Source of the DNA: Symbiodinium natans
Lineage: Eukaryota > Sar > Dinophyceae > Suessiales > Symbiodiniaceae
DNA: 64,000 nt
Assembly (NCBI GenBank): GCA_905221605.1
Contig: CAJNDS010001112.1
Span: 2,290,972 to 2,354,971 of the forward strand
Reading direction: 5' to 3'
Both the position numbers and the translations under genes were made by a program. Under the pieces are notes generated by a model. The model saw only the letters and a list, made by a program, of their open reading frames with translations, searched no databases and was not told the DNA's origin. This document shows, in pieces, positions 1-11,580 of the stretch. Position 1 is the stretch's first letter; each line of letters begins with the position of its first letter.

Positions 1-699
1 CTTGTATCCAGGGTTTAGGGTTTAGGGCTTGCTGGCTGTAAGGCCGCGGTCATCCACGGCATGGGGACGCTCCTTGTGCTGGGCTGCTATCTCGGCTATA
101 TCTTCGAGGCGTGGCGGCTGAGATAAGAGGTTGAGAATTTTCCCTAAACCCTGAACCCGGAGGATTGCAAAGGTGCTTGGGATCTCCTCCCTGCTTGAAG
201 ACCAGATGCTCCCGACTTGTGGGTAGCTATAAGTGGGGGTTACATGCATTCTAGTTGGGAAACCCTTAAACCCGAAACCCTAGACCCTAAACCTGGATGA
301 ACGTACCTGCTTATGCCAAGCTGTCCTGGGCTTTGGCTCCGCTTGGCGCTACAGAACTGCGCGCGAGCGAGCTGGTTGGAGCTTGAGCCTGGCTTTGACA
401 CGACCCTGGGGTGGTTTAGGGTACGGTTATTCGTAATTTTGCCACCTGCCTACTAGCCTCGCAACCACTCGGCAGGGTTTAGGGTTTAGGGTTTCGGGTT
501 TGGGGTTTGGGGTTTAGGGTTTAGGGCTACCACATCCCAAAAAGTCCCTATGTAGGAGGTACTTCAAGGCTTGTCAAGGCCCCAGTCGTCCCTGGTTAGG
601 TAGATGGACCCTTGCGACGAAACACGTAAACCCTAAACCCTAAAACCAAAACTCTAAACCCTAAACCCTAAGCCCTAAACCCTAAACCCTAAACCCTCT

Positions 700-786
700 C
701 TGCAAGCTTGCCTTTTCCAGTTTTCCACCTTCTTTGCCAGCTCCGCTACTGCTGCAAGCCATCCTTGGTCCGTAGTCCGGTTCAGG
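700..786 (+). CDS. Exon candidate between CCCTAAA and TTTAGGG blocks
   Basis: Open frame with ACLFQFSTFFASSATAAS in the 86-bp segment between a CCCTAAA block (627-697) and a TTTAGGG block (783-943). An internal TTTTCCAG could be an acceptor. Weak. Confidence 0.2.
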
Positions 787-943
787 GTTCAGGGTTCAGG
801 GTTCAGGGTTCAGGGTTTAGGGTTTAGGGTTTAGGGTTTAGGGTTTAGGGTTTAGGGTTTAGGGTTTAGGGTTTAGGGTTTAGGGTTTAGGGTTCAGGGT
901 TTAGGGTTTAGGGTTTAGGGTTAGGGGTTAGGGGTTAGGATTT
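783..943 (+). repeat. Interstitial telomere-like array (TTTAGGG)n
   Basis: About 20 units with TTCAGGG variants at the left edge and GTTAGGGG degradation at the right. Confidence 0.95.
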
Positions 944-1595
944 AGGGAGGGTATGCAAGCAAACGTCCAGATGCTAGCTGCAACCCGAAACAAGTCCTGC
1001 AAGCAGAACGCCTTTACTTGACAGACTCCTCGCCTGTTCCGCACCAGTTATGAGCGTTGAATCCCCAGAGTTTCCTTAGTGGAGCTCCCCGTAATCTAAA
1101 CCCTCAGCCCTAAAGGCCAAGCCCCAGAAGAGAGGCCGTGCGGGCCCTCGACGCCATCGGTGGCAACGGGATCCCCGTACTGGCGCAGGCGAGCCGTGGG
1201 TGACCAGGCCGCCTTTGGCACTCTTAAGTCTAGGGGGGCTCCATAGTGCCGCGTAATATGCATATCAACATACGTATGTATGTGTACCTCTCTCCCTCTC
1301 TCCCTCTCTCTCTCTATATATATATATATGTATGAATCTCTCTCTCTCTCTCTATATATATATATGAATCGAGAGAGGAGCACCCGAAAACCTAAACACC
1401 CACAACCCTAAATCCTGAACCCAGGGTGGCAAAAGATAAATAAGCGACCATTGGAACCGAACTGCAGAACGCTGAGCAGGCTGAGCCTAAACCCTAAACC
1501 CTGTGAAATAAAAACTGTTTAGATTAGGGTTTAGGGTTTAGGGTGTAGGGTTTAGGGTTTAGAGGGACCAAAAGAAACAAAAACGGTTAGCTTGA

Positions 1596-1682
1596 AAGAA
1601 AAGGACTGGCCTGTCCATCGGCATTTTCATCATGGGTGCTGGCATCCTCTTTCAGGCCGCATCTGGGGAGGAGGACAGCTAA
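1596..1682 (+). CDS. Exon candidate encoding a membrane helix
   Basis: Open frame reads RTGLSIGIFIMGAGILFQAA followed by SGEEDS and TAA. It is a glycine-rich hydrophobic helix, reminiscent of a major-facilitator transporter helix, but too short to assign. No clear acceptor. Confidence 0.3.
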   Translation, partial: KKRTGLSIGIFIMGAGILFQAASGEEDS

Positions 1683-2157
1683 ATCCCTGAACCAAAAAAA
1701 CCTAAGCCATTAACCCCTGAACCTCCCAAACCCTCAACCAGAAACCCCTGAACCACCAAGGCCTGAATCATAAACCCCTGAACCTGCAAGCCCTAAACCG
1801 AAAACCCCTGAACGTCCCAAACCCAAGCATTTCATGGTCCGTGGGGCGACTGCCGTGCTGTCGGTTTTCAAGCCAGGCGGGTTTCGGGTTCCTGCTGCAA
1901 AAAGAAGGTTTAGGGTTCAGCAAAAAAAAGGGGTTTAGGGGCTTTTGGGGTAAATTAATTTCATCAATTTCGTTAATTTATTTAGCTTCATTTATTTAAT
2001 TACTTTCATTAATTGTAATTACAATTAGTTACAATTAATTAAATTGATTAAATTAATTAGGCTTAGGATTCTGGATGCAACAGGATGTACGGGGTTTCGG
2101 GGTTTCGGGTCCCACACCTGGGCCTCTGTAGGCGTCAAAAGACAGGCTTGGCTGTTT

Positions 2158-2297
2158 AGGGGGGTTAGGGTTTAGGGTTTAGGGTTTAGGGTTTAGGGTT
2201 TAGGGTTTAGGGTTTAGGGTTTAGGGTTTAGGGTTTAGGGTTTAGGGTTTAGGGTTTAGGGTTTAGGGTTTAGGGTTTAGGGTTTAGGGTTTAGGGT
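2158..2297 (+). repeat. Interstitial telomere-like array (TTTAGGG)n
   Basis: About 19 nearly perfect units; the high purity suggests recent growth. Confidence 0.95.
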
Positions 2298-3066
2298 GCA
2301 GGCGTTTGTGGCAGGCTTTCTCGGCACTGTCGTCAGTCCGTGGGCATATAATAAACTGGTTGGTGTGTATTCGTGACTGCAACCGCCGTTGTCGACATCA
2401 TTGCTCTTGCGCGCCGTTAGACGGAAGCACTGGGATGCCAGCTTTCGCTCGACCTTGGACCTCTAAGGTTTTCGGGGCCATAGGAGTACCTCTTAGGAGT
2501 ACGTCCTTCAGGGGTTCGAGTCTTCATCCCATGAATCTCACACGGCTCGCTTTTCCTGGGTTCCCTACTACCCCCTCCATACTACCCGCCCCCTAGGTTC
2601 CACCCAAAATGAAGGCTATTTAGGGATTGTTTAGCCTAATTAAGGGTTGTTTAAGAAGGGAACCTGGGCAGGGGGGTAGTATAGAGGGGGGGCAACCCTA
2701 AACCCTAAAACCTACGGCGAGCTTTGTTAGTTTGTGTTGGCTCCCCTGCAAAGCTCATCGCGGCTATCCTCCTCATCTTCGTGAAGCTTGGGGACGAGCA
2801 GACGGAAGAGGCTTGCCACACTTGCAAGATGTTAGGGTGTAGGAGTTGAGGGTCTATAACCCTAAACCCTACACCCCAAACCCTAAACCCTAGATTCAGA
2901 GTTGAGGGCTCAAACGCTTAGTGAAAACTCCGGTCGTTTGTTCAAGAGTTTTACTCGGTGAGGTTTGCATCACGAGAAGCGGTCGGAAGCCACCATGTTT
3001 GGTTTAGCAGCCGTGACCACCTTTGCATATACCAGAACTCATACTGTCCTGAAGCCCCGGTTTTCT

Positions 3067-3178
3067 ACCATTTGCTTAAGACCCCCCCCCCCTAAAAAAA
3101 ATGGAAAGGTCATCCCCTTATTGCCCTTATAGGGAAGAATGTGCGTTTGCTTTTTGAGGGTTCTTAAGCAACCAGTAG
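3067..3178 (+). mobile_element. Family H palindromic element
   Basis: CTACCATTTGCTTAAGACCC left and GGGTTCTTAAGCAACCAGTAG right. Confidence 0.65.
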
Positions 3179-3616
3179 TTTTGCATTTAACTTCACCTTA
3201 AATTGTCGATCTTTCGCGCAAGTGATGTTGCATCTTGTGCCTGTCACGGCAGGAGAAAGCCTTGCGCCAGTGGCAGAAGGACCACAGCATGTAGAAAGCT
3301 GTGCATGCAGTAGGCGCAGCTCAAGATCTTCATTTGCGACCTTTCTGTTCCGATTCCGAATGTCCAGGTCCCCGGTGCATACTGTAATTTGTGGTGGAAG
3401 TGGGGCATTTAGGGTTTAGGGTTTAGGGTTCAGGGTTTATTGTTTAGGGTTTAGGGTTTAGGCATATTTTGTTGTGTTTGCCAAGGCATTCAGCTGAATT
3501 TCAACATCCTCTTTCCACTCCTCCTGGCTTGCCCCCCTTTGGTCCTTGCCAGGAGGACGCCAAGTACTGGTCTCTCGAACAAAGCATGCGAGAGCCCAAG
3601 TAATCTAATTTTTCGG

Positions 3617-3700
3617 GATGTCCCCCCTTATACTAAGAGTCCTTCATAGGGATTATGCTGGGGGTACTACTATTAAGGGCTGTTCTCACATCGGCTTTCG
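3617..3700 (+). mobile_element. Degraded family C copy
   Basis: GGGATGTCCCCCCTTATACT and TCCTTCATAGGGATTATG match the left half; the right half is diverged. Confidence 0.35.
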
Positions 3701-3859
3701 GTGTGGGTTCCTCTTCGGGTAGTTTCTTGGGCCCTTTCATACGGTCCCTTACCCTCTTTAAAGGGATTCTGATGTATGGGCCCTTAATTTGTATAGGGTA
3801 CATAAAGGTGTTCTGGAGTTGTTGGCCTCTGCCAGTGGTAAGCCACAAAGGGCTCCCCC

Positions 3860-4018
3860 TACTTGAAGGCTCATGGTACTTACTAACCAATTATAACGGT
3901 ACTTGTAACTCTACTTATATTACCCTTTTATAGGGCCTTATAGGGGTTATAAGCCAATTATAAGTAGGGTTATAAGCCCAGTTAGAATTGGTTAGTAAGT
4001 ACCATGAACCTTCAAGTA
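3860..4018 (+). mobile_element. Family F palindromic element
   Basis: TACTTGAAGGCTCATGGTAC and GTACCATGAACCTTCAAGTA ends with CTAACCAATTATAA and AGAATTGGTTAG arms. Confidence 0.7.
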
Positions 4019-5285
4019 CTACTCCCCTCAAGTGAGTTCTGCATCGACTCGGAGCTGCCCTCTAAGGGGTTCAAGGCTTTAGGGTTTGGGGTTCCCTAAA
4101 CCCTAATAGAAACCCTAAACCCTAAACCCTAATCCCTAAACCCTAAACCCCAAACCCAAAACCCCAAACCCTAAACCCTAAACCCTAAACCTTCAGAGAA
4201 CAAAAGGGGTTCAACATGGGGAGGGGGTTCTTCGAGATGCCAGCTTCGCTAGGGCCCCGAGTAGGCCCTAAACCCTAACACCCTAAACCACAAACCCTAA
4301 GACCCTTATACCCTACTTCCCTACTACCCCATTACCCCCATACCCCAATACTCTAATACCCTAATACCCCAAACCCTCATACCCTAATGCCCTAATCTAG
4401 ATCAGTGTTAGGGATCCTTTCTACTTTTGGGTTATGGGCTTTCTTATATATGAACAGAAAGGATCCTTTTTTTTCTTCCTAGGGGAACAGGGATTAAGCT
4501 AAACCCTTATTCAGGCCAAACAAGGCCAGGTTTTCGCCAGCAACTGCAAAGATGCATGTCGATCAGTTGCATTCAAATTAAGTTGAAAGTTTTAAGCTTT
4601 TTTTGTGACACAACTCCATATTGACATCCTGCTGGTACTGGTATGAGTTCCAAAAGGGTACTCTTTCCCCCTTCCCAAAGTACCACATATATAATATCAT
4701 GTAATTGCTCTTGGTGGGGAATGAGGGAGTCAAGTTCCACGTGTAACGCTTTAACGGGGTTCTACCATAAGTTGTATCCTTTCCGAATTCCCTACTAAGC
4801 GCCAGCAAATAAGTGAGCTTGCAACACTCCACCCAGGGTTGTGCTGCTAGGGTTTAGGGTGACAGGGTGACAGGGTTTAGGGACACCCTAAGCCACCACA
4901 GGTCTCAAGCCGGCTACGATGGACAAGGACGGCACAAGGAAGAATTTCCCTGAAAGATTCTGAGGGTTTAGGGTTTAGGCTTTAGGGGTATACTAAAAGA
5001 AGGGCTATTTTGATGGTCGCGAAGTATTCAAGAGCCGTAAATGTAACCCCTGTTCAATGTAAGAGCTTCATCCAAAACGGCTTGGGCAAGCGTTTCTTGA
5101 TGAGGTGGCTGGGCGTGGATTTGCAAGGGAGAGTCCAAACTTGAAGCAGTCAGATAGACATCTTTGACGACCAGCAGCGGACCTTTTGACCCGCTCTTCT
5201 GGACATTTTGGTGAGCACAAAGCCTCGTCGGAGTACACGCCGGAGTACACGGCAAACCCTACATACTTATATACTTCCTTGTTAG

Positions 5286-5377
5286 TTGAACTTCTAATTT
5301 TTTGTGCTTCCTTATTTCGTAGGAATATTAAAGTTTAACCTTTTTTCCCCCTTGGTTATTGGGGAAGAAAGTATAAA
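5286..5377 (+). repeat. Dispersed repeat shared with 54352-54440
   Basis: CTTCCTTATTTCGTAGGAAT, AAAGTTTAACCTTTTTTCCC and CCTTGGTTATTGGGGAAG. Confidence 0.6.
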
Positions 5378-5405
5378 CCCCAACCTCTGATTCTACACGG
5401 AGTCC

Positions 5406-5512
5406 CCAAAGAGCCCAATATCCCTTAATTAGGGAATATTCCTTAAATCATATTGAGGATCCCTATATAAATTAAGCAATATTCCCTAATTAAGGGATAT
5501 TGGGCTCTTTGG
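5406..5512 (+). mobile_element. Family B MITE with 4-bp target duplication
   Basis: Near-perfect palindrome: CCAAAGAGCCCAATATCCCT and its complement, with TTAATTAGGGAATATTCC arms. Flanked by GTCC on both sides (5402-5405, 5513-5516). Confidence 0.75.
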
Positions 5513-5513
5513 G

Positions 5514-5591
5514 TCCGTTGGAGGCTATAGCAGCTACAACTATGGCGGCTATGACGCTTATGCCAACAGTGGCCAGGTGCGGCCAGTTTAG
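5514..5591 (+). CDS. Gly/Tyr-rich exon candidate
   Basis: Directly right of the family B element the frame reads SVGGYSSYNYGGYDAYANSG then QVRPV and TAG, the last codons coming from a heptamer block. Composition resembles low-complexity RNA-binding or Gly/Tyr-rich tails; no domain is visible. Confidence 0.35.
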   Translation, partial: SVGGYSSYNYGGYDAYANSGQVRPV

Positions 5592-6486
5592 GGCTTTAGG
5601 GCTTTAGGGCTTAGGGTTTAGGGTTTAGGGTTTAGGGTTTAGGGTTTAGGGTTTAGGGTTCCTCATGACCGAACTAGCCCCGAAACAATCCAACTCCTGG
5701 GTTTGTCCCAACTCCTGGGCTTCTGTTTTTGACTGCTGTTTGCGTAAGAACCCGCACCCCCCCCCCCCCCCCCCCCCGAAGCTAAAGTACCTATATTGCC
5801 CTAAACAGCAAGCTTATAGTTGTTTAGCATGTCTTGGGGGCTCTGAAGCGAATTGTAGTTGAGAACTTGCGCTTTGGTTTCAAGCATATTGGGATCAATG
5901 GAGAAATCCTGTCGAATACTCTGTCCTCGTGATAAACAGAGCCTACATGTACTTCCTCTGTTGATTCTGAGCCTAAAGACCTATGTTTAGCCTCTATGTA
6001 GCTGCAACAGGTGCTTGTGCACTTGAGCAAGCACAGGCCGCAAGTCTGTCCAAGACATCCGCTCCTCTTCCTTCACAGGCCCTTTATGACGGCAGCCAAG
6101 GGTATGGTGCCACAGACCAAGGCTTTGCGCGCCCTGGCTCGCCGTTTGCTTCTGCATGTGCAGGGGGTTGGTCTCTGGGTCCTAAGAGCCCTAAACCCTA
6201 AACCCTAAACTACAGATTTTCTGGGGGAGGTTGCATGGCAATCCGGCACCCCTTTTGCATGCCCTCGGTGGCGAGCGGAGCTCTAGCACAAGTACCGTAA
6301 ACTCCAAGCCCTAAACCCCATACCCTGTACCCTAAACCCCATGCTGTTTTTGAGCATAGTCGGCTCTTACCACATCTCCAGCAGTGAAAGCGACCTCCAT
6401 TCTTGACTAGGCCCTAAACCCTAAACCCTAAACCCTGGACCAAATATGACCCACGAGCCTTGCTGCCTTGTGCGAGAGTGAGCGAC

Positions 6487-6665
6487 TAAACCCTAAACCC
6501 TTATAAAGACTAAGCTTAAACCCTAAACCCCCCAAACCCTAAACCCCAAAGCCGAAACCCCAAACCCCAAACCCTAAACCCCAAACCTTAAACCCTAAAC
6601 CCCCCAAACCCCAAACCCCAAACCCTAAACCCTAAACCCTAAACCCCCCCAAACCCCTCAAACCC
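6487..6665 (+). repeat. Degenerate CCCTAAA array
   Basis: CCCTAAA mixed with CCCCAAA and CCCCCCAAA variants. Confidence 0.9.
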
Positions 6666-6666
6666 C

Positions 6667-6747
6667 GTGGATGGGTGCCAGACCGAGGCAGCCGATGCCA
6701 GGACCAGCAGCCACTGGAGCCGACTCTTGCCTCGCAGTCAGATTGGG
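6667..6747 (+). CDS. Exon candidate between CCCTAAA and TTTAGGG blocks
   Basis: Open frame VDGCQTEAADARTSSHWSRL followed by LPRSQIG and then heptamer codons. The unique 81-bp segment is bracketed by opposite heptamer orientations. Confidence 0.25.
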
Positions 6748-7117
6748 TTTAGGGTTTAGGGTTTAGGGTTTAGGGGTTTAGGGTTTAGGGTTTAGGGTTT
6801 AGGGTTTACAGATTGGTTTAAGGCTTAGGGTTTAGGGCTTTTCGTGTCATTTTTGGGTTCAAGAATTGGGCAAGAGGGGGGGGCCATACTGCAAAAGTAT
6901 GCTTTCAACATCATTGGGTTTAGGTTTTAGGATTCTTGGGGGGTCCCACGAACCCTAAGCCCCAAACCCTAAACCCTAAACCCTAAACCCCTGACTTCTT
7001 CCTTGCATCGGCCTCCTTAGGAGATGGTGACCCCCTCTGGACAAGATCCCGTGGTGCAGGCAAAGGGGAAATTGCGGGCATTTGAGATGAAAGTTCAAAA
7101 ACCAACCAGCCGATGCT

Positions 7118-7221
7118 TTGGGATGTTCCCCCTTTGCACAAATAGTCCTTAATAGGGATTCTGGAACTCCCCCGATTATAATCCCTTTTAAGGACTGTTA
7201 GTATGAGGGGGAACATCCCAA
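7118..7221 (+). mobile_element. Family C MITE with perfect 8-bp target duplication
   Basis: Inverted ends TTGGGATGTTCCCCC and GGGGGAACATCCCAA, inner arms around TCCTTAATAGGGATT. Flanked by CCGATGCT on both sides (7110-7117, 7222-7229). An 8-bp duplication fits hAT-like transposition. Confidence 0.8.
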
Positions 7222-7807
7222 CCGATGCTGGATGACTGAGGAATGTTAAAGGAGCACGGTGTGGAATTTAGGGTCGAGGGTTTCGTGCTTTGGGTTTCAG
7301 GCTTGGGGCTTCGCATTAAAAACATGGGTGAGTGAGGCACGCATACTTGTCCAGAATCAGCAGATCCACAAAAGCTTCGAGCGCCCAAGCTGGCGAAGAT
7401 AAATTTCTGAGCGCGACAGCACTTGCCCAAGATCTGATCGGTCGCACGAGAAACCCTGCAGTTACCTGCACCGCCCAAAGCCAAACCACCCGTAGCTCTC
7501 ACACTCAACTCTGCACCCTCAACCGCCTACCCTAAACCCTAGACTTGCCTTGGCGGCCTTGTGCGAGTGTGAGAGTCGAAACCCTAAACCCTAAACCCTA
7601 AACCCTCTGAACCGAGCCACAGACAGCATCAGGCCCCGATGGCGGGCCAGGTGCCAGCACCTGGGCCTTCGCAGTCTTAGGACGATGCAGCGCGTCACAG
7701 AGAAAGGAAAAGAAGCGCTTGGGTAGGTTTAGGGTTTAGGGTTTTGGGTTTTGGGTTTAGGGTTTATAGGGCTCAGGGCTTAGGGATTAGGGTTTGGTGT
7801 TTAGGGT

Positions 7808-7905
7808 CCATGTACCTGATGTCGGGAATACTTGGGCCTTAGAGGTACCTCCTATTTAGGGACTTCTGGGCCCAAATATATAGGTTCGTGGACCCTTAGG
7901 GTTTT
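7808..7905 (+). mobile_element. Family E palindromic element
   Basis: GGTCCATGTACC left and GGTTCGTGGACCC right, with ATACTTGGGCCTTAGAGG and TTCTGGGCCCAAATATAT arms. Confidence 0.55.
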
Positions 7906-8480
7906 ACGATATCGTCACTTCTGATTCTGGTGAATATCTGGGTTGAGGGTATAGGGTTCGGAATATCTGAATGGGGATGATCGTAGTATAGGGTTTATGG
8001 TGAGTTTACGAAATGATGGTCCTTGTTGACTACGCCTGGACGGTATTTACGATATTGAGGTTTCATGCCCATGACCCTCATTCCACGGACTTAGAGCTTC
8101 GTACAACTCGTATAATTCCGTACATAACACACACATACATATATATATATATATACGTATATAAATAGATATGTTCACTCTGTCTGTCTGTGTATACATT
8201 AGCAGTAAGACTTCAAGGGCTTGGCTTCAAGGACTAAAACTTCTAACTTGAACTTCTGCTCTTGAATCTTCTGGGGCCATTGATCAAACCTGCAATAGCT
8301 CTAAACCCTACACCCCAAACCCTAAAACACTGCGTATTGTGTGTCTCTGTGTGTGTGTGTGCCGTATTCGCTGGGCCTCTTCAGGAGCTACCATAAGAAA
8401 CCTGCTTGCTGCCATTTTCTGCACGCCAATCAATGGCTGCCACAAACCTTACATGCTATGGTCTTTGGGCCCGAACATTT

Positions 8481-8800
8481 AGGAAATGTTCAACATGCCC
8501 CTTGGGGGCATACCCCTTAGAATAAATCAAGGGGTGTGGTAATATCCTTGCTTATATTCTCCTTTCGTAGTCTAAAGTTGGAGCCATGGGCGCTTAGAAG
8601 TCCCTTACCCTTACGCAAAGGGTTTTAAAAGGGATGCGAAGGATGGGGCCTTATTGGTGTATAGCGTACATAAGAGTTATATATTAAAGTTATATATCAG
8701 GGGACCCAAATTAAGGGCCCATACTTCGGATCCCCTATACAGGTTAAGGGGTATGGGTTGTTTGAGGTATGTTGAATGATTCTTCGAAAACACCCGGAGA
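8481..8800 (+). mobile_element. Family L element, long copy
   Basis: GAAATGTTCAACATGCCCCT left and GAGGTATGTTGAATGATTC right; inside, GGGGTGTGGTAATATCC matches the 33.9 kb copy. Confidence 0.5.
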
Positions 8801-8995
8801 CGCAACAAGCCCCAGGTACACCCTGAATGTGCTAGCGTTCAAGGGTTAAGGGCTCTCAAGAGCTCATGCTTAGGGTTGAGGGTGTAGGGTTTGGGGTATT
8901 TAGGGTTTAGGGTTTAGGGTTGCATCTTCTAACATGCCGCCCTGATGCCTCTAAGTATACGGCCCTCATACCCTACTTAGTCAAACTACCCTCAG

Positions 8996-9101
8996 ACCCA
9001 GATCTTCCAAAACTCCTTAAGTAGAGAATATACCTCATTTATACTAGGATCCTTACTATGAATTAGGGTATGTTCCCTAATTTAGGGGGTTTGGAAGATC
9101 T
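8996..9101 (+). mobile_element. Single palindromic element (family M)
   Basis: CAGATCTTCCAAAACTCCTT and GGGGGTTTGGAAGATCTG ends, about 105 bp; exon-like sequence starts at its right edge. Confidence 0.55.
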
Positions 9102-9215
9102 GGGGACTTCGACCCCGCTCTTCCCATCCAACTTGGGCAGAAGCCGATCTTGGGCGGCCTGTGCCCCGACGGGACGACGACGCCGACTGGCCTGCCAGGC
9201 TGCGTGCCGCTTTGA
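9102..9215 (+). CDS. Cys-containing exon candidate, ends in TGA
   Basis: Starts just right of the palindromic element at 8996-9101 and reads FDPALPIQLGQKPILGG, then LCPDGTTTPTGLPGCVPL and TGA. High third-position GC and a two-cysteine loop rich in Gly/Pro/Thr suggest a secreted or wall protein. Family not recognised. Confidence 0.4.
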   Translation, partial: GDFDPALPIQLGQKPILGGLCPDGTTTPTGLPGCVPL

Positions 9216-9249
9216 TGCAGGGCAGCCTTAAGGGGTTTACAGCTTCCAG

Positions 9250-9356
9250 GTACCCTAAGCCCTAAACCCTAAACCCTAAACCCTAAACCCTAAACCCTAA
9301 ACCCTAAACCCTAAACCCTAGACCCTAAGCCCTAAACCCTAAACCCTAAACCCTGG
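9250..9356 (+). repeat. Interstitial CCCTAAA array
   Basis: About 15 units, mostly perfect. Confidence 0.95.
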
Positions 9357-9886
9357 TTGCATAAAAGGCTTATCGGGTTTGGTGCTGAGGCCCCCCCCCC
9401 ACCCCCCCCATCAATTTCGCTTTCTTCAAAAGTCACTCCAAGGTACTCCTACAATGGCCTTCAGGAAGAGGACGGGCGCGCTTGCTTTAGGCGTTTTCTT
9501 GGTCAGGCCTTCGGACAAGGTTTAGCAGGTTCAGAGCTTGAATGCAAAGCATGTGTTCAGGCCAGAGTTGCGAAGTATCTCCAGGGCTGGGCAAACCTCC
9601 ATGTAGACTCTGATACTTGACATACCCTACAGATTTCAAATAGCCCGAAGTAGCTATGATTCACAGACTTGATGGTCACCATGGTCGGTCCTGATGTAGA
9701 CCAGTGGGGATTCACGGGTTGTTAGGACAGGCGCATATGTCAGGGGGGGTACTTCTAGCCCTCCTCATTGCGTATCCGTGAACCTCCAAGAAAGTTTTGG
9801 AGTCTGCCTGCAGGTTTCTGAGTGTCTCAGGAACCCTAAACCCTAAACCCCTAACCCTAAACCCCAAACCCTAAACCCTAAACCAG

Positions 9887-9985
9887 GATTTCGTCGACTT
9901 AGATGCCCTCTCCGGGATCTCTTCGATGAAGTGCGGCACGACCGGCGAGCGAACTTGCACAGACTGGCTTCTTGGCTCTTCCCAA
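9887..9985 (+). CDS. Cys-containing exon candidate (CGTTGERTC)
   Basis: Begins after an ACCAG acceptor that ends a CCCTAAA block and reads DFVDLDALSGISSMKCGTTG then ERTCTDWLLGSSQ, running into the start of a family B-like element. The SSM-x-C pattern recurs in the exon at 12.19 kb. Confidence 0.45.
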
Positions 9986-10138
9986 TAGCCCCATACCCCT
10001 TAACTAAGGAATGTACCTGATCATGGCTCCCTAGTTTTTTATTAAGGAATACTCCCTAGTTGAGGATCCCTAGATACCTAATATCAATATCCCTAGACAC
10101 ATTAAGGAAGATTCCCTAATTAAGGGATATTGGGCTCT
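9983..10138 (+). mobile_element. Family B MITE copy, enlarged
   Basis: CCCAATAGCCCCATACCCCT at the left and AAGGGATATTGGGCTCTTGG at the right; the AAGGAATACTCCCTAG motif occurs in duplicate inside. Confidence 0.55.
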
Positions 10139-10257
10139 TGGCTCTACCGACCCATGACGCTTTCTCCTGATAGCGCCTGCCAAGTCTGGGTTAAGGGTGT
10201 GTGCCAAAACAAGGGCGAACTACTATATGCAGCGGCAGAGAGAGAGAGAGAGAGAGA

Positions 10258-10368
10258 GACTATTTGCTTGAGAAGCCACCAAAACACGTTCTTCATTAAT
10301 TTTAGGGGTAATCTAGGGGGGGATGATTTTCGTTTTTTGTTTGGGCGGGTTCTTAAAGCAAATAGTAG
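10258..10368 (+). mobile_element. Family H element, diverged
   Basis: ACTATTTGCTTGAGAAGCC left and GGGTTCTTAAAGCAAATAGT right. Confidence 0.6.
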
Positions 10369-10751
10369 TACAAGGGACTTAGGGAAAGGACCTCGCACAG
10401 TCAGTCTGAAATGCACCAAGGGAGGATTGGCGCAAGAACTGCTACGCGACTTGCTTGCAAGCTTGCAGCGCTTCTGTGCGGCTCTAGGCACGTGCTTCCT
10501 TATAGGACTTCAAGCATTACACGAATGATGCATCGAACCTTTAAAATAATACCTACCTGTAGGCTCTCTGGAGTGCGCGGGTTTGCGGAGGGGGCCCCAG
10601 TACGTGTGCTAAGACGGGATTCTCGTGGTCCTTCCTGCCCGTCGCATGTTTCTCGACCTTTCTGAAATGATCCATCCACCTCGCCCTAAGCCCTAAACCC
10701 TAAACCCTAAACCCTAAACCCTAAACCCTAAACCCTGATCGACAAGCCCAG

Positions 10752-10859
10752 GATCCAACGAAGCAGTTCAAGAAGAAGTTCGTTTGCAACGACTGTAACC
10801 CTAACGGGAACTGGCAATGGACGATTCAGGAGACCACGTTTTGTGACTCGCCCAGATGA
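10752..10859 (+). CDS. C-N-x-x-C module exon candidate
   Basis: Begins after a CCCAG acceptor; reads DPTKQFKKKFVCNDCNPNGN then WQWTIQETTFCDSPR and TGA. Preceded by CCCTAAA and followed by TTTAGGG. Cys spacing CNDC plus a later Cys suggests a small metal-binding or disulfide unit. Confidence 0.45.
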   Translation, partial: DPTKQFKKKFVCNDCNPNGNWQWTIQETTFCDSPR

Positions 10860-11472
10860 TTCGCTGGCCTTTGGGTTTAGGGTTGGACTTTAGGGTGCCA
10901 GGTCGTGCTTTGGAGGATGTAGGTTAGCAAGTTTAAGGGTTAGAGTGCATAGGGTTGAGATTGGACATAACTGTTTCATCTTCGCCGATAAGCCTTCTGA
11001 GGCCAAAGGTCAGCCGTGTCTGCAATGAGGGTGAGCGTGAGAGTCGAAACCTGTCAGGTGTGGAGTACGATCTCAACCCCCTTTGCCAGGACGGGGAGCG
11101 GGGGTTCGAAGGATTTGGGGTTTAGGGTTTAGGGGGGGGAGGGGGGGGGGGTTGAGTAGGGCTCGTAATCCAGATCACCCACCCAATCCCCGGCCACCAC
11201 CCGTGATGGCTCCGCCATCACAAGCCTCTATCTCTTGAAGTCCCCGAAACCCCAAACCCTAAATCCTAAACTTTAAACCCCAAACCCCAACACCCTAACC
11301 CCTCCATTCGGTGCTTTAGCATCCTTGGCCAGACTTTAAACACCCTAAAAACCCAACACCCTAACCCCTCCATGCGGTGTTTTATCCTCCCTGGCTTCAT
11401 ACTGTTTTTTTGTCTATCATCCCAGTTGCTGGGCAGCTTTGCATGGGCTACGGGGTGGATCCTGAAATAGGC

Positions 11473-11580
11473 CCAAAGAGCCCAAGATCCCTTTATTCAG
11501 GAATACTGATTCATTTATATAGGGATCCTTGATATGATTTTGGGTATATTCCTTAATTAAGGGGTTGTTGGGCTCTTTGG
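11473..11580 (+). mobile_element. Family B MITE copy
   Basis: CCAAAGAGCCCAAGATCCC and GGGGTTGTTGGGCTCTTTGG ends with a central ATATAGGGATCCTTGATATG. Confidence 0.65.

Noticed and set aside
2505-2530. tRNA-like B box (GGTTCGAGTC)
   Set aside because: No cloverleaf could be formed with the surrounding bases.
3655-3933. 92-codon plus-strand frame
   Set aside because: It runs through family C and family F palindromes and has no unique coding sequence.
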